Positions 53,955-63,855 are shown, counted from the first letter of the stretch. The stretch: DNA of 64,000 nt from Mesobacillus maritimus (GCF_019749255.1 NZ_JACWFH010000015.1:30665-94664); one strand, 5' to 3'. A program made the numbers and translations. Notes: generated from the letters alone by a model not told the origin.

Positions 53955-55662
53955 GCCACTCCTCTCAGTAGAAAATTTCTCGTTTGGCTATGACACCGAT
54001 AAGGAGCCTATTTTAAAGAATCTATCCTTTACGATTCATCAACAAGAAACTATTCTTTTTATCGGCCCTAGCGGTTCTGGGAAAAGTTCCTTTTCTCTTT
54101 GTTTAAATGGCCTTTACCCTGAAGGAGTTGAAGGGTATGCAAAAGGAGAAATTCTTTATAACGAGACGCCTTTGAGTACTGTTCAAAAGGGAGAAATCAA
54201 TAAGGAAATTGGGGTTGTTTTTCAAGATCCTGAGAGCCAATTTTGTATGGTGACCGTCGAAAATGAGTTAGCGTTTACGTTAGAAAATATCAAAACCCCT
54301 CGAGAAGAGATGGCTGGGAAAATTGATGATATTCTCAGTTCTGTTGGTCTCATACAAGAAAAACATCGTCCCATCCATGAATTATCAGGGGGGAATAAGC
54401 AAAAGGTAGCCCTTGCGTCAGTTCTGCTTTTAAATCCCAGATTATTAATCTTGGATGAACCGACAGCGAACCTAGATCCAGCTTCCCGGTTTGAGTTTAT
54501 TCAATTAATCTCTCGGTTAAAACAAGAGCGGAATTTTGCATTGTTCATTATTGAACATCAGTTAGATGATTGGCTCCCGATGGTAGACCAGGTAATCGCA
54601 ATCAATCGGCATGGAGCCATTTTAGTGGAAGGAACACCTGAGGATGTATTTTATACCGAAGCCGAAAAGTTAAAAGAAGAGGGGATTCATCTTCCTAGAA
54701 TCGTTGAAACCGTTCTTGAATCTCATGAAGGCAAGGTCGGTGAAACGAATCGTCCCTTAACTGAAGAAAACTTAGCTTCATGGATAAATGACACCGCTCA
54801 GATGATGAACCCTATTCATAGGGGAAATCAAGCATCACCTCCAGGTGTACCTGGGAGGAGTGAGGTTTTATCCATAAAGAATGTTACGTTTTCGAGAGGG
54901 AAGAAGTCGATTCTGAAAGGAATGCAACTTTCATTACATTCAGGGGAACTTATTGCCATTGTCGGAAAAAATGGTGCAGGGAAGTCGACGTTATTGCAGG
55001 TTATGTCAGGGATTTTGACGCCAAAGACAGGAAGTCGTTTCCTTTTAAATAAAAAATACGAAGCATGGTCAGAGCCTGAAATGAGAAAAGTGATGGGGTA
55101 TGTGTTTCAAAACCCGGAACATCAATTTATTACAGATACTGTTTACGATGAAATGGCATTCGGGATGAAATTAAATCGTGTAATTCAGGACAAAATCGAG
55201 CAAAACGTAAACCAACTGCTGAACCGTTTTCATCTTATATCACATAAATGGAGCAATCCTTTTGCCTTAAGTGGTGGACAAAAACGGCGTCTAAGTGTAG
55301 CGACGATGTTGGATGATACACCAAGTGTGTTATTGTTCGACGAACCGACGTTTGGCCAAGATGCACAAACAAGGGAAGAATTAATGCAGATGATTCAAAC
55401 GTTACAAGAACAAGGGACAGCGATTGTTTTTGTGACTCACGACATGGACCTGGTCGATAGGTATTGTGAAAAAGTATATGTCGTGAACGGAGGGAAAGTA
55501 TGCTTTAACGGTCAGCCTGATGAACTATGGAAGAGAACGGAAATACTTCATGAAGCGAACCTTAGATCTCCTTTCCGAATAAGAATCCAACAGTTGCTTG
55601 AAAACCTTCACTTGAACGATAAAAAACAAGGAGATGTGCGGGCGCATGCTAACATCCATTAA
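53935..55662 (+). CDS. ykoD: YkoD, duplicated ECF transporter ATPase
   Basis: A 575-aa protein with two ABC ATPase halves in one chain, as in YkoD. Half 1: Walker A GPSGSGKSS, signature LSGGNKQKVALAS, Walker B LLILDEPTANLD. Half 2 (from about residue 300): Walker A GKNGAGKST, signature LSGGQKRRLSVATM, Walker B VLLFDEPTFGQD. The halves therefore match an EcfA-EcfA' pair. I choose GTG 53935 (MSIKHHKPLLSV) with AAAGGAG 13 bases upstream; an ATG at 53905 is in frame but lies within ykoE without a site. Confidence 0.92.
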   Translation: MSIKHHKPLLSVENFSFGYDTDKEPILKNLSFTIHQQETILFIGPSGSGKSSFSLCLNGLYPEGVEGYAKGEILYNETPLSTVQKGEINKEIGVVFQDPESQFCMVTVENELAFTLENIKTPREEMAGKIDDILSSVGLIQEKHRPIHELSGGNKQKVALASVLLLNPRLLILDEPTANLDPASRFEFIQLISRLKQERNFALFIIEHQLDDWLPMVDQVIAINRHGAILVEGTPEDVFYTEAEKLKEEGIHLPRIVETVLESHEGKVGETNRPLTEENLASWINDTAQMMNPIHRGNQASPPGVPGRSEVLSIKNVTFSRGKKSILKGMQLSLHSGELIAIVGKNGAGKSTLLQVMSGILTPKTGSRFLLNKKYEAWSEPEMRKVMGYVFQNPEHQFITDTVYDEMAFGMKLNRVIQDKIEQNVNQLLNRFHLISHKWSNPFALSGGQKRRLSVATMLDDTPSVLLFDEPTFGQDAQTREELMQMIQTLQEQGTAIVFVTHDMDLVDRYCEKVYVVNGGKVCFNGQPDELWKRTEILHEANLRSPFRIRIQQLLENLHLNDKKQGDVRAHANIH

Positions 55663-56425
55663 TCCAACTATGAAGGCTTTTGCTGTCCTGATTCCAGCAT
55701 TGCTCCTGGCGTTCACGTTCGATCCGCTGACACCTTTTATCTATTTAGTATTCACAGTTGCCGTGACTTTTCTCTTTGGCGAGGTGGCTTTCAAGCGCTG
55801 GATCGTGATTTTTTCGCCATTTCTTTTATTAGCGATAAGCTTTGCTTGGATGACGATGCTCCATCCAAGCGGTGCTTTTTCGGGTGGAGGTGTGTTATTC
55901 TCCATTTGGTCATTTAAAGTCACGTCCGAAAGCTTTTGGGCGGGGATATCACTCGGGTTACGTTCCCTTTCTTTCGCGGCGTTATCTTTACTGTTTATCC
56001 TAACCACTGATTCCACGAAGTTTATGTTAAGTTTGATGCAGCAATGTAAGTTGCCACCAAAATTAACATTCGGGATTTTAGCAGGTTATCGATTTCTCCC
56101 GACTTTTCGTTATGAGCTTCAAGTGTTAAGGCAAGCCCATCGCATTCGTGGGGTAGGAAGAGCAAGGGGAGTGAAAGAGCGTTTGCATCAGTTTCGACGC
56201 TATGCTATTCCACTTTTAGCAAATGCGATTCGGAAAGCAGAGCGAGTAGCTCTTGCCATGGAATCAAAAGGATTTACTGGAGAAACCGACCGAACACATT
56301 ATCATGAAATGACCATCCATAAACGTGATTGGGTTTTTGTAAGTGTCTTTTTGATCATGTTTTTTGTATGCGTGTTTTTGTCCTATCAGCTTGGTTCTTT
56401 AAATATCTTTGGGAAAACGTTTTAA
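55646..56425 (+). CDS. ykoC: YkoC, ECF transporter transmembrane (T) subunit
   Basis: A membrane protein of about 259 aa that couples the ATPase to YkoE. It has four to five helices and the two coupling motifs of EcfT proteins: ARG-type sequence HRIRGVGRARGVKERLHQF and KAERVALAMESKGF. ATG 55646 lies inside the end of ykoD, with AAGGAG 12 bases upstream; an ATG at 55634 is too close to that site. Last gene of the operon; a repeat with a terminator follows. Confidence 0.92.
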   Translation: MLTSINPTMKAFAVLIPALLLAFTFDPLTPFIYLVFTVAVTFLFGEVAFKRWIVIFSPFLLLAISFAWMTMLHPSGAFSGGGVLFSIWSFKVTSESFWAGISLGLRSLSFAALSLLFILTTDSTKFMLSLMQQCKLPPKLTFGILAGYRFLPTFRYELQVLRQAHRIRGVGRARGVKERLHQFRRYAIPLLANAIRKAERVALAMESKGFTGETDRTHYHEMTIHKRDWVFVSVFLIMFFVCVFLSYQLGSLNIFGKTF

Positions 56426-56452
56426 AGTTTACACCAGGGGCTAAAAGTTCTG

Positions 56453-56534
56453 CGCATACACTCTGGATATAGGGAGTTCTATATACGATTTTATTTTTAT
56501 AAAGGCAACTACCCTTTGGATAGTTGCCTCTTTA
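56453..56534 (+). repeat. Dispersed repeat with built-in terminator, copy 2
   Basis: GCATACACTCTGGATAT is followed 40 bases later by AGGCAACTACCCTTTGGATAG and the matching TAGTTGCCT (56503-56511 with 56521-56529), then CTTT. It is the counterpart of 39794-39879 and serves as the ykoC terminator. The remainder of the gap to mqo (56535-57143) is AT-rich; TATAAT at 57033 is a possible mqo -10, and CTCACA...TGTGAG at 56641-56673 is a near-palindrome. Confidence 0.55.
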
Positions 56535-57143
56535 TGTTTCAATTAACAGGTTCTTTCTGGGGGAGGAGAGTATTATTGCTCTCGGAAGTTACTCGAAAAA
56601 AAGGGGGTGGAAAAAACTTCTAAATAAAAATGTTAAAGGACTCACAAATGTTGTCATATAATGTTTATGTGAGTACTAGTTCACTAGGTACAAACTTGCA
56701 AGAATTGAAAACACTCACAAAATTATATTAGTAATATTTTATAAGGAATGAAATTTTTAATTAGTATACAGATCTAAAAGTCATAAGAAAGTTTTTTTAC
56801 GGATCCTAGCTTATTTATTTTATATTCAAATCATCAATTATTTGCTGATAGATATGATTCAGGGAAACCCTCAAGGAAAGGCGAATTGAGGTGGTTTACA
56901 CAGGGAAAACGCTATTTTTTAACGAAGTTTTGTTGGTAAATTATGGTGTTATTTTTTGAATTTTCATTGTTCTGAAGCTATACGATAGTACTTCTCACTT
57001 TTCACCAGCTTTTAAATAATTTATAATTATCATATAATAGTAGATATTTGAATAATTGAGACAGAAAATGTGTAGTGGAAAATTGGCCTTCAGGTCTATG
57101 CTGCATTTTTTTCTGCAAATTCTAGCGATAGGGTTGGTAAAAA

Positions 57144-58643
57144 ATGAGCAACTTACAGAAAAAAACAGACGTTATCTTAATTGGCGCTGGTATCATGAGC
57201 GCAACTTTAGGATCCTTACTGAAAGAGCTAGCACCAGAATGGGACATTAAAGTGTTTGAGAAGCTCTCAAAACCTGGAGAGGAAAGCTCTAACGAATGGA
57301 ATAACGCGGGAACGGGTCATGCGGCACTTTGCGAGTTAAACTATACTTCCGAAAAGGAAGACGGATCCATTGATATTAGCAAAGCGATTTCGATTAACGA
57401 ACAGTTTCAGGTATCGAGACAGTTTTGGTCATACCTTGTAAACAGCAATCTCATTCGTAATCCAGAGAATTTTATCAGACCAATCCCTCATATGAGTCTA
57501 GTTCACGGTGAGGATAATGTTGCCTTTCTTAAGAAACGTTTTAAAGCGCTATCAAGTATTCCTTTGTTCCAAGGAATGGAATACTCAGATTCTCCAGAAA
57601 AACTGAAGAAATGGGTACCGCTTATCATGGAAGGGCGTACTTCGAATGAACCGATAGCGGCAACAAAAATTGACTCAGGAACTGATGTCAATTTCGGGGC
57701 GTTAACGCGCATGTTGTTTGATCACTTAAAGAGTAATGATGTAGAGATTCATTATAATCAAAGTGTCGAGGATATTAAACGTTCAAGTGACGGGTGCTGG
57801 GATGTGAAGGTCATTAATCTCGTGACCGGTCAAGTCGAACATCATAGGTCTAAGTTCGTTTTTATTGGCGGAGGAGGTGGAAGTTTACCTTTACTTCAAA
57901 AAACGGGTATTCCTGAATCAAAACATATCGGTGGATTCCCTGTTAGCGGACTCTTTATGGTATGTAACAATCCAGAAGTTGTTGCACAGCATCATGCAAA
58001 AGTGTATGGAAAAGCAAAAGTCGGTGCTCCGCCAATGTCTGTTCCGCATCTTGATACAAGATATATCGACAATAAAAAATCGTTACTATTTGGACCATTT
58101 GCAGGCTTTTCACCAAAGTTCTTAAAAACTGGTTCGAATCTAGATTTAATTGGTTCTGTTAAACCGAATAATGTTTTAACGATGCTTGCGGCTGGCGCAA
58201 AAGAGATGTCGTTAACCAAATATTTGATTCAGCAAGTCATGTTAACGAAAGAACAACGTTTGGAAGAACTACGTGAATTTATCCCGAACGCTAAAGCTGA
58301 AGATTGGGATTTAGTTGTTGCAGGCCAACGTGTTCAAGTTATTAAAGATACCGCAGCCGGAAAAGGAACACTTCAATTTGGTACCGAAGTCATTACTTCT
58401 GCCGATGGCTCTGTCGCAGCACTGTTAGGTGCATCTCCTGGTGCTTCTACTGCTGTTAACGTAATGCTTGAGATTATTAACAAAAGCTTTAAAGAACAAA
58501 TGCTCGTGTGGGAACCGAAAATAAAAGAAATGATTCCTTCTTATGGTGTATCATTAATGGAAAACCCCGACCTTCTGCACAAAGTCCATACGTCGACTGC
58601 TAGAACGCTTGGTTTAAGCGAGAGAGAGCCGGTATTTAGTTGA
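57144..58643 (+). CDS. mqo: Malate:quinone oxidoreductase
   Basis: FAD-dependent peripheral membrane enzyme that oxidises malate to oxaloacetate and passes electrons to quinone, an alternative to NAD malate dehydrogenase in the TCA cycle. The 499 aa are full length: FAD motif [20 protein letters not shown], the family hallmark [38 protein letters not shown] and [27 protein letters not shown] is a weak ribosome site. Monocistronic, with a terminator downstream. Confidence 0.96.
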   Translation: MSNLQKKTDVILIGAGIMSATLGSLLKELAPEWDIKVFEKLSKPGEESSNEWNNAGTGHAALCELNYTSEKEDGSIDISKAISINEQFQVSRQFWSYLVNSNLIRNPENFIRPIPHMSLVHGEDNVAFLKKRFKALSSIPLFQGMEYSDSPEKLKKWVPLIMEGRTSNEPIAATKIDSGTDVNFGALTRMLFDHLKSNDVEIHYNQSVEDIKRSSDGCWDVKVINLVTGQVEHHRSKFVFIGGGGGSLPLLQKTGIPESKHIGGFPVSGLFMVCNNPEVVAQHHAKVYGKAKVGAPPMSVPHLDTRYIDNKKSLLFGPFAGFSPKFLKTGSNLDLIGSVKPNNVLTMLAAGAKEMSLTKYLIQQVMLTKEQRLEELREFIPNAKAEDWDLVVAGQRVQVIKDTAAGKGTLQFGTEVITSADGSVAALLGASPGASTAVNVMLEIINKSFKEQMLVWEPKIKEMIPSYGVSLMENPDLLHKVHTSTARTLGLSEREPVFS

Positions 58644-58691
58644 AAAGGGCGGGGGCTTAACATTACATTTTAAAATAATTCCTTCTTGGAT

Positions 58692-58732
58692 GAACCTTTT
58701 GGTCCGCTTTATGGATTAAAGGTTCTTTTTTA
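58692..58732 (+). terminator. Terminator after mqo
   Basis: GAACCTTT pairs with AAAGGTTC across an 18-base loop, then TTTTTT. Confidence 0.8.
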
Positions 58733-58802
58733 TATGGGGAAGAGTGAATATAGTGGTGAAAACTCCATTGAGGTTAAATGGAGAGGGTCAATAATGAGGA
58801 AG

Positions 58803-58843
58803 AAAGGTAAACACGGGAATGTTGAATGTGTTTACCTTTTGTG
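58803..58843 (+). terminator. Second hairpin terminator downstream of mqo
   Basis: AAAGGTAAACAC pairs perfectly with GTGTTTACCTTT around 13 bases, then TTTG. No gene lies between it and the mqo terminator; the 432-base gap to 59075 holds no other feature that I can support. Confidence 0.65.
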
Positions 58844-59075
58844 CAATGTGGAAAAAGTGAGATCCTCGATTCTTATGTTAAAGGTTGTGCCGTTCTTACT
58901 AATTGATTAACTCTATGTTTGAAGATTTTAAGTAAGAATTCTATCTTAATCATCAAGGCAATAACCATTTTAACTAAGTTTGAAAGTGACCTCAAAAGAA
59001 ATCCCCCCCACATTGAAAGTTGTAATCGGTATAACCGACACTAGGCTTACTTTCTGCTAATGTAGATCCTTTTAT

Positions 59076-60086
59076 TCATTTCCCTTTATTGATAATCTTT
59101 GATCGGTCTTCCATCTGGGGGGGTTCCTCAAACCATCCGTTTTTAATCTTAAGGTTTATCCCCTCTTGGGCATAAAAATAAACATCTTTTGCAATTAGGA
59201 GTGTTTTCATTGCTAAATCATTTCGTAAACTAAAAAATCCACCTGTACCAGAACCAATAAGACCGAATCCATTGAGGATATAAATGCAATGCATCATTAA
59301 CTTATCAGAAAAAGGGGGTATGGTAGAAGTCGTTACTGTTGCACCAGAGGCTGCAGATAGTTGAACATCACCTTCTAGAAGAAGTGACTCCATTACTTTA
59401 ATCTGCTTCTTAGCGATGTCTATTCCTCTTGAAAAATATTGTTTTGCCTCTTTGTTTTGGGCACATTGAGCAAATCCTGTTATCAGTTGCATACCAATGT
59501 TATTCACTTCTAGGTTGTGATGAATAATCCCAACTTCAAGAAGATTTAACGGCCTCTTGTCCCCAAGAAGTTTAAAACCATCTTTATAATCCTTGCTTTT
59601 TATAATTTCGTTTTTTTTAGGCATGGTTACTTTTGGAGGAAGTGAAAGAATCCCTTTTTCAATTAAATAAGAAGTTGCAAGTTTATAAATTTTTTGCGTC
59701 ACGGTGGTTAGCCCCTCATAAATTGACGCTACTTTTTTATCGTACGTCATGTTCAAACCAAGGGTATAAAGTCCCATGCTTACTTCTTTTAGGACACGTA
59801 CAAACATGATATCAAAGCCATTATCGTATAATTTAGGCGCTTCCAAATTAACATCATCCGATGTAAATCCAACAGGTTTGACTATGCCTTGTTCTGAAAA
59901 CAGCTCTTCCATCTCTTTTACATAAAAATTAAGCTCTTGCCATAATCCACCCAAGATATTTCTTGCCTGCGGATCATCCGCTTTTTCAATAAAGTACTCC
60001 AAAAATCTCATAATCAACGTTTTTTCTTGATAGGTCTGCCAGAGTGAAGCTACTTCAGATACACTGATAGGGTTGGTTTTGACCAT
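59076..60086 (-). CDS. DUF3231 family protein
   Basis: A 336-aa protein of the DUF3231 family common in spore-forming Bacillaceae. It consists of two similar helical halves of about 165 residues (VSEVASLWQTYQEKTLIMRF and NLLEVGIIHHNLEVNNIGMQ), each resembling a ferritin-like four-helix bundle, with a hydrophobic Gly-rich GLIGSGTGGFFS near residue 285. Some relatives are spore-associated, but no function is established. GGAGGT lies before the ATG at 60086. Monocistronic. Confidence 0.82.
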   Translation of the reverse strand: MVKTNPISVSEVASLWQTYQEKTLIMRFLEYFIEKADDPQARNILGGLWQELNFYVKEMEELFSEQGIVKPVGFTSDDVNLEAPKLYDNGFDIMFVRVLKEVSMGLYTLGLNMTYDKKVASIYEGLTTVTQKIYKLATSYLIEKGILSLPPKVTMPKKNEIIKSKDYKDGFKLLGDKRPLNLLEVGIIHHNLEVNNIGMQLITGFAQCAQNKEAKQYFSRGIDIAKKQIKVMESLLLEGDVQLSAASGATVTTSTIPPFSDKLMMHCIYILNGFGLIGSGTGGFFSLRNDLAMKTLLIAKDVYFYAQEGINLKIKNGWFEEPPQMEDRSKIINKGK

Positions 60087-60289
60087 TTATTTTACCTCCA
60101 ATCTTCATATAGATAGCTCTCCCTTTTTATGTACATCGTTATTAGAATACCCAATTAAGGGGATGCGATTCTGCCGACTAGGCCAAAAGCACTAAAGGAG
60201 TATCGTGTTTCTAAAAGCAAAATAAATGACCAAATGTTAGAGTAACAGGTTCGGTTATTGGGGAGAAAACAGTAAATAACAGACTAATC

Positions 60290-60328
60290 GGGGTCGCAAT
60301 TCACATAAGAATTGATGTCCCTTTTTTT
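60290..60328 (+). terminator. Orphan terminator hairpin
   Basis: GGG and CAATTC face GAATTG and CCC, then seven T. No plus-strand gene lies upstream; it could end a short unannotated transcript or be a relic. Confidence 0.5.
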
Positions 60329-60397
60329 ATTGTTATATCATTGTTTTTATGGTTTTAGTGTACTAATTAGCATATCAATTCGTACATCGATTAGGAT

Positions 60398-60417
60398 ACC
60401 GCATAAATTTATGCGGT
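60398..60417. promoter_or_regulatory. Perfect 20-base palindrome
   Basis: ACCGCATAAATTTATGCGGT is exactly self-complementary with no spacer, 85 bases before the lipoprotein start. The form fits a dimeric repressor operator better than a terminator (no T-run). Confidence 0.5.
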
Positions 60418-60501
60418 GTGGTTGAAAGCTGTGCTAAAACTATTGCGAATGAGGTGATTGGAAAAATCTATGCTAAAATAAATATTAAAGGGGAGATTTA
60501 T

Positions 60502-61023
60502 TTGGAAATACGAAAATACAAATTTTCTGCAACCGTTATATTTGCCTCATTTCTATTAATGTTAGTTGGGTGTGCCGATAACACAGAAACGAAAGCAAAA
60601 GATGAAAATTTACAGACTATGGAGTATGTTCTGGAAAACGCCCTTACGGGACCAAATGAAGAATTAGAACTATTAATAGAAAACGAGGGACTGGAATCTT
60701 TAGTGAAATATGAAGAAGATCTTTATAAAGATTATTTCGCAAATGATACATCCTATCTCGATTTTGTAAATAGTTACGGTTCTACATTAATGATTGAACC
60801 GATGAGAAACGGTTACAAACTAAAAGTAAGAAATATTGATTTCGAAAAAACTGATTCGGAAGAGATGATTTATAATTTCTCAGTGGAGTTACAATATCAA
60901 AAAGAAGGCAGCGAAAAATCAGAAGTTGAAATAGTAACTGGTCAGGCAAACTTAAATGAAGAACATAAAATAGAAGATATGTTAATTCGTATTGGTGATT
61001 TTTTAGGTTCCTTGGGGAATTAA
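60502..61023 (+). CDS. Hypothetical lipoprotein
   Basis: A 173-aa protein with a lipoprotein signal (ATVIFASFLLMLVG, lipidated Cys at about residue 23, then ADNTETK). The mature part is acidic with a beta-rich C-terminal half (NGYKLKVRNIDFEK, YNFSVELQYQKEGSEKSEVE). I do not recognise the family. The start is TTG 60502 behind GGGGAG; the frame is open upstream without a good site. Monocistronic, with a terminator downstream and a palindromic candidate operator upstream. Confidence 0.7.
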   Translation: MEIRKYKFSATVIFASFLLMLVGCADNTETKAKDENLQTMEYVLENALTGPNEELELLIENEGLESLVKYEEDLYKDYFANDTSYLDFVNSYGSTLMIEPMRNGYKLKVRNIDFEKTDSEEMIYNFSVELQYQKEGSEKSEVEIVTGQANLNEEHKIEDMLIRIGDFLGSLGN

Positions 61024-61087
61024 AATGATGTAATTATCAAATTGTTCTTATTTATCTCTAGTCCAATTAGGTTAATAAAATATTACA

Positions 61088-61118
61088 AAAAACGCTCAGA
61101 ATATCTGAGCGTTTTTGC
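61088..61118. terminator. Terminator after the lipoprotein gene
   Basis: AAAAACGCTCAGA and TCTGAGCGTTTTT are perfectly complementary around ATA. The A-run and T-run make it usable from both strands. Confidence 0.9.
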
Positions 61119-61284
61119 TTGCCATCTATATTGCCGATTAATTGTTGAAATATATGTTGATTAGGTTGTTGTTTACAATGTTATTAGCACTTTTCTCCCC
61201 ATCAACCGAACCCTTTAATGTTAGAGTTTGGTCTTTTACTTGTTATGTGGACAATTAGCCGCGATAGTCAGATATTTATATCCT

Positions 61285-62559
61285 TCAACTCTCAAATTTG
61301 GTTACCAGATCCTTTCGACGGTAGACGCTCAATGCTACCCCGATGATAAAGGAGTTCAAGACTGCAGGTGTAAGTCCATGACTGATAAATGGGAGTGAGA
61401 TGGAGATGAACGGAAGTAAACCGAAGCTCATCCCTATATTGTAGATAAACTGTATGCTAAACAGGGCGATTGCCCCAAACACAAGTTGTTTTCCGAAAGG
61501 GTCTTTAATTTTACTAGTCATGAAAAACAAACGGGAGACTAAAAGCACAAGTACGAGGACAAGTCCGCTTGCAACCAACCACCCATAATAATAGGTGACA
61601 GTAGCAAAAGCAAAGTCGGTCGATAGTTCAGGTACAAATTGGGGAGTCTTTTCGTTTCCGAACCAGCCACCACCAGTCATGAGTTCATTTATTTTAATGT
61701 ACATATACCCAGAGCCAGTCGGATCAGCCTCTGGGTTCAGAAAACCAAATATTCTTTCCTTCTGATAAGGTTTGCTAACAAACCAAAAAAGAGTTGAGAA
61801 CATTACTGATATGCCTGCGACAATATAGGTTGTAATATAGATGGTTTTCCGGCTGAACGCACTCCCCCAATATAATGCAAGCATTAAAAAACTGTAAATC
61901 ATCGCTACAGGAAGAGCGGTAAGGCTCACGAACAGAAAGGTTGTAATCAAATAGATTGTGATGATTACCCAAGGTTTTGGCTTCTGTTTGGAAAAATAGG
62001 ATGCCCAGAATATAAAAAGGAAGGGCAGGGCGGTAATGCTGCTGATGTTTAATCCCAGAATCCGAATATAAGGCGTACCATTGACCATTATATTCGGGAT
62101 CAACAGAATGGCTAAGAGCATCACCAATCCTATAGCTAAAAATAGCCAGTCCCATTTCTTTAGCTTGCGGTAATCAAAGTACATCATCACTAGGGCTGTA
62201 ACGGTCCCTGCTACTATAAAGGTGGTTTGATTTGCGATAAGACTATATGAATAAGTCTCTCCTTTTACACTTAAAATAGGAAGGAGACCCATTCCGAGAG
62301 AGAAGATAAAAAGTCCGAGTAGCATCCAGTCTATTCTTGGGCGGTGGAGTTTGTTAAACTGCTGACCGAGTTCTGATGGACTGCCCATTTGCAAAACGGC
62401 CTTTTCCTCGGCCGCTTCCTCACTCAACCCTGCTGCGACCAGTTCTGATTTTGTTTTTCGCAGATGATAGGCAAGCTCTTTTTGAACAAAATTCCTTGCT
62501 TCCTTTGATTTAATCTGTTGCAAGACTTCATCCATAAAATATTCTTTCAGATTCTTCAT
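61285..62559 (-). CDS. SEDS (FtsW/RodA/SpoVE) family protein with N-terminal HAAS-like domain
   Basis: A 424-aa protein. Residues 1-75 form a cytoplasmic helical domain (KNLKEYFMDEVLQQIKSKEA, ending LQMGSPSELGQQFNKLHRPR) of the HAAS or permease-prefix type that is linked to PadR regulators. The rest has about ten helices and SEDS features: ELMTGGGWFGNE and LPE-like VPELSTDFAFATVTYYYGW, keeping the catalytic-region Asp of TDF but replacing the usual E-x-L-G by YYYGW, and the C-terminal LPFISHGLTPAVLNS. It lies 6 bases after the PadR gene. It may be a lipid II polymerase paralogue or a sensor that gates PadR. Confidence 0.85.
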   Translation of the reverse strand: MKNLKEYFMDEVLQQIKSKEARNFVQKELAYHLRKTKSELVAAGLSEEAAEEKAVLQMGSPSELGQQFNKLHRPRIDWMLLGLFIFSLGMGLLPILSVKGETYSYSLIANQTTFIVAGTVTALVMMYFDYRKLKKWDWLFLAIGLVMLLAILLIPNIMVNGTPYIRILGLNISSITALPFLFIFWASYFSKQKPKPWVIITIYLITTFLFVSLTALPVAMIYSFLMLALYWGSAFSRKTIYITTYIVAGISVMFSTLFWFVSKPYQKERIFGFLNPEADPTGSGYMYIKINELMTGGGWFGNEKTPQFVPELSTDFAFATVTYYYGWLVASGLVLVLVLLVSRLFFMTSKIKDPFGKQLVFGAIALFSIQFIYNIGMSFGLLPFISISLPFISHGLTPAVLNSFIIGVALSVYRRKDLVTKFES

Positions 62560-62565
62560 CGGATC

Positions 62566-62979
62566 TCACCTTTCCAAGATTTCCTTGAATATGGATATTG
62601 TGCTCTTGCTCTTTTTTTCAGCAAGAGAGAGGAGTTTGTTTCCTTTGTTGGTTACTCGGTAATACTTCTCGTCATCTTTTTTCCAGTTTGTCTCTACATA
62701 GCCTTTTTGTTCAAGACGATGCAAAAACATATATAACTGTCCCTCGTTGTTCTCGTAATTTTGGATGCCTCTTGCTCGAATCATTTTGTTAAGCTCAAAT
62801 CCTGTTTTTTCCTGGCTTAGCAAATGGAGGACAGCGATGATGATTTCTTCCTCTGACTTTACACTCATCACCGAAATTTTGTTTCTAATCTGATCTTTAT
62901 GTTCCTCTGTAAAAGTCAGGTCGCGAAACACAGATTTTTTTATCGACTTTTTTAAATTTCTTAGACGGTCATCTATCAT
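62566..62979 (-). CDS. PadR family transcriptional regulator
   Basis: A 137-aa protein with a C-terminal PadR-like winged helix (IIAVLHLLSQEKTGFELNKM, then EGQLYMFLHRLEQKGYVETNW and YYRVTNKGNKLL). About 35 extra residues precede it. The gene begins directly after the sigma-factor stop and ends 6 bases before the SEDS gene. PadR proteins with HAAS-domain membrane partners act as signal-responsive repressors, so it probably controls this operon. Confidence 0.88.
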   Translation of the reverse strand: MIDDRLRNLKKSIKKSVFRDLTFTEEHKDQIRNKISVMSVKSEEEIIIAVLHLLSQEKTGFELNKMIRARGIQNYENNEGQLYMFLHRLEQKGYVETNWKKDDEKYYRVTNKGNKLLSLAEKKSKSTISIFKEILER

Positions 62980-63537
62980 TTATTCCTCCAACCTTTCTTT
63001 CAGCAATTCTTTGGCCCGCTTCAACCTAGTTTTCACCGTATTTTGATTAAGATTGATCATGTAAGAAATCTCTTTAATAGGATGCTCTTCAAAAAAGTAG
63101 AGATAAATCACTTCTCGGTATATATCTGGCAAATCCATGACAGCGGAAGCAAGTTGTTCATCCTCTTCTTGTTGAATTACTTTATTCTCTACATCCTCTC
63201 TTAGGCTAGCTGCGCTCCGTGCCTGTTCATCGGCAACCTTCATATTCCGATAGTGCCAGCTTCTTAAATAATCCTTACAATGATTCACTGCAATTCGCCA
63301 CAACCAAGTTTTTAACTTTGCTTTACGGTTAAATTGATGAAGACTTTTATAACATTTAATAAAAATCTCCTGAGTTAAATCTTCAGCAATTTCCTTGTTT
63401 TTTACATAGGAATAAACTAGCTGCAATGTATCCTGACCATGAAGGTCCATCATTCTATTGATCACAGCTTTTCGGTCTTCTAGTAATAATTCTTCAGTTA
63501 AGCTTTCTTCCACGTTTTCCTGCTCCCTTCCAACCAT
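62980..63537 (-). CDS. ECF-type RNA polymerase sigma factor
   Basis: A 185-aa sigma-70 family factor. Region 2 is at about residues 35-100 (LVYSYVKNKEIAEDLTQEIF, KLKTWLWRIAVNHCKDYLR) and region 4 at about 128-180 (LPDIYREVIYLYFFEEHPIK, NLNQNTVKTRLKRAKELL). AAGGGTG precedes the ATG. No anti-sigma factor of the usual zinc type follows; PadR and a SEDS protein take that position. TATAAT lies about 60 bases upstream on this strand. Confidence 0.92.
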   Translation of the reverse strand: MVGREQENVEESLTEELLLEDRKAVINRMMDLHGQDTLQLVYSYVKNKEIAEDLTQEIFIKCYKSLHQFNRKAKLKTWLWRIAVNHCKDYLRSWHYRNMKVADEQARSAASLREDVENKVIQQEEDEQLASAVMDLPDIYREVIYLYFFEEHPIKEISYMINLNQNTVKTRLKRAKELLKERLEE

Positions 63538-63673
63538 TAGACGAACACCCTTGGGTTTGGGTTTGCTTTTAGGAAAGATATTTTTTATTATAGCGAGCTA
63601 GTGGGAAAGTGGGTCAGGTTTTGTCTCATACAACCTGCGAAAACCTTTTATAGGTGAGATGTAAAATATTTCT

Positions 63674-63705
63674 ATTGATTCTGTGATAGAAAGGATGGTA
63701 TTCTA
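63674..63705 (+). promoter_or_regulatory. Possible upstream rRNA promoter
   Basis: TTGATT, 18-base spacer, TATTCT, followed 16 bases later by ACAGCAACGA. The same ACAGCAACGA follows the next promoter by 18 bases, suggesting a duplicated promoter unit, though the -10 is weak. Confidence 0.4.
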
Positions 63706-63763
63706 ATTTAGCTGCTTCAGACAGCAACGAAAAAACTCATTAAAATACTTTTTTAATAAAGTA

Positions 63764-63792
63764 TTGACGAGTTGATTTTTATGCTATATATT
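63764..63792 (+). promoter_or_regulatory. rRNA operon promoter P1
   Basis: TTGACG, 17-base spacer, TATATT. Confidence 0.85.
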
Positions 63793-63855
63793 AAGTATCT
63801 GTTGTTGGATACAGCAACGAGCCAGTAAATTAATTTTTATAAAATAATATTTTAG

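Noticed and set aside
56641..56720. CTCACAAA repeats and a CTCACA...TGTGAG near-palindrome before mqo, considered as an operator
   Set aside because: Too short and too far from the gene to support a regulatory claim.
57056..57250. 64-codon open frame overlapping the start of mqo
   Set aside because: No ribosome site, and it runs out of frame into the clear mqo coding sequence.
58686..58910. 74-codon open frame downstream of mqo
   Set aside because: It spans two terminator hairpins, has no ribosome site and shows no protein-like composition.
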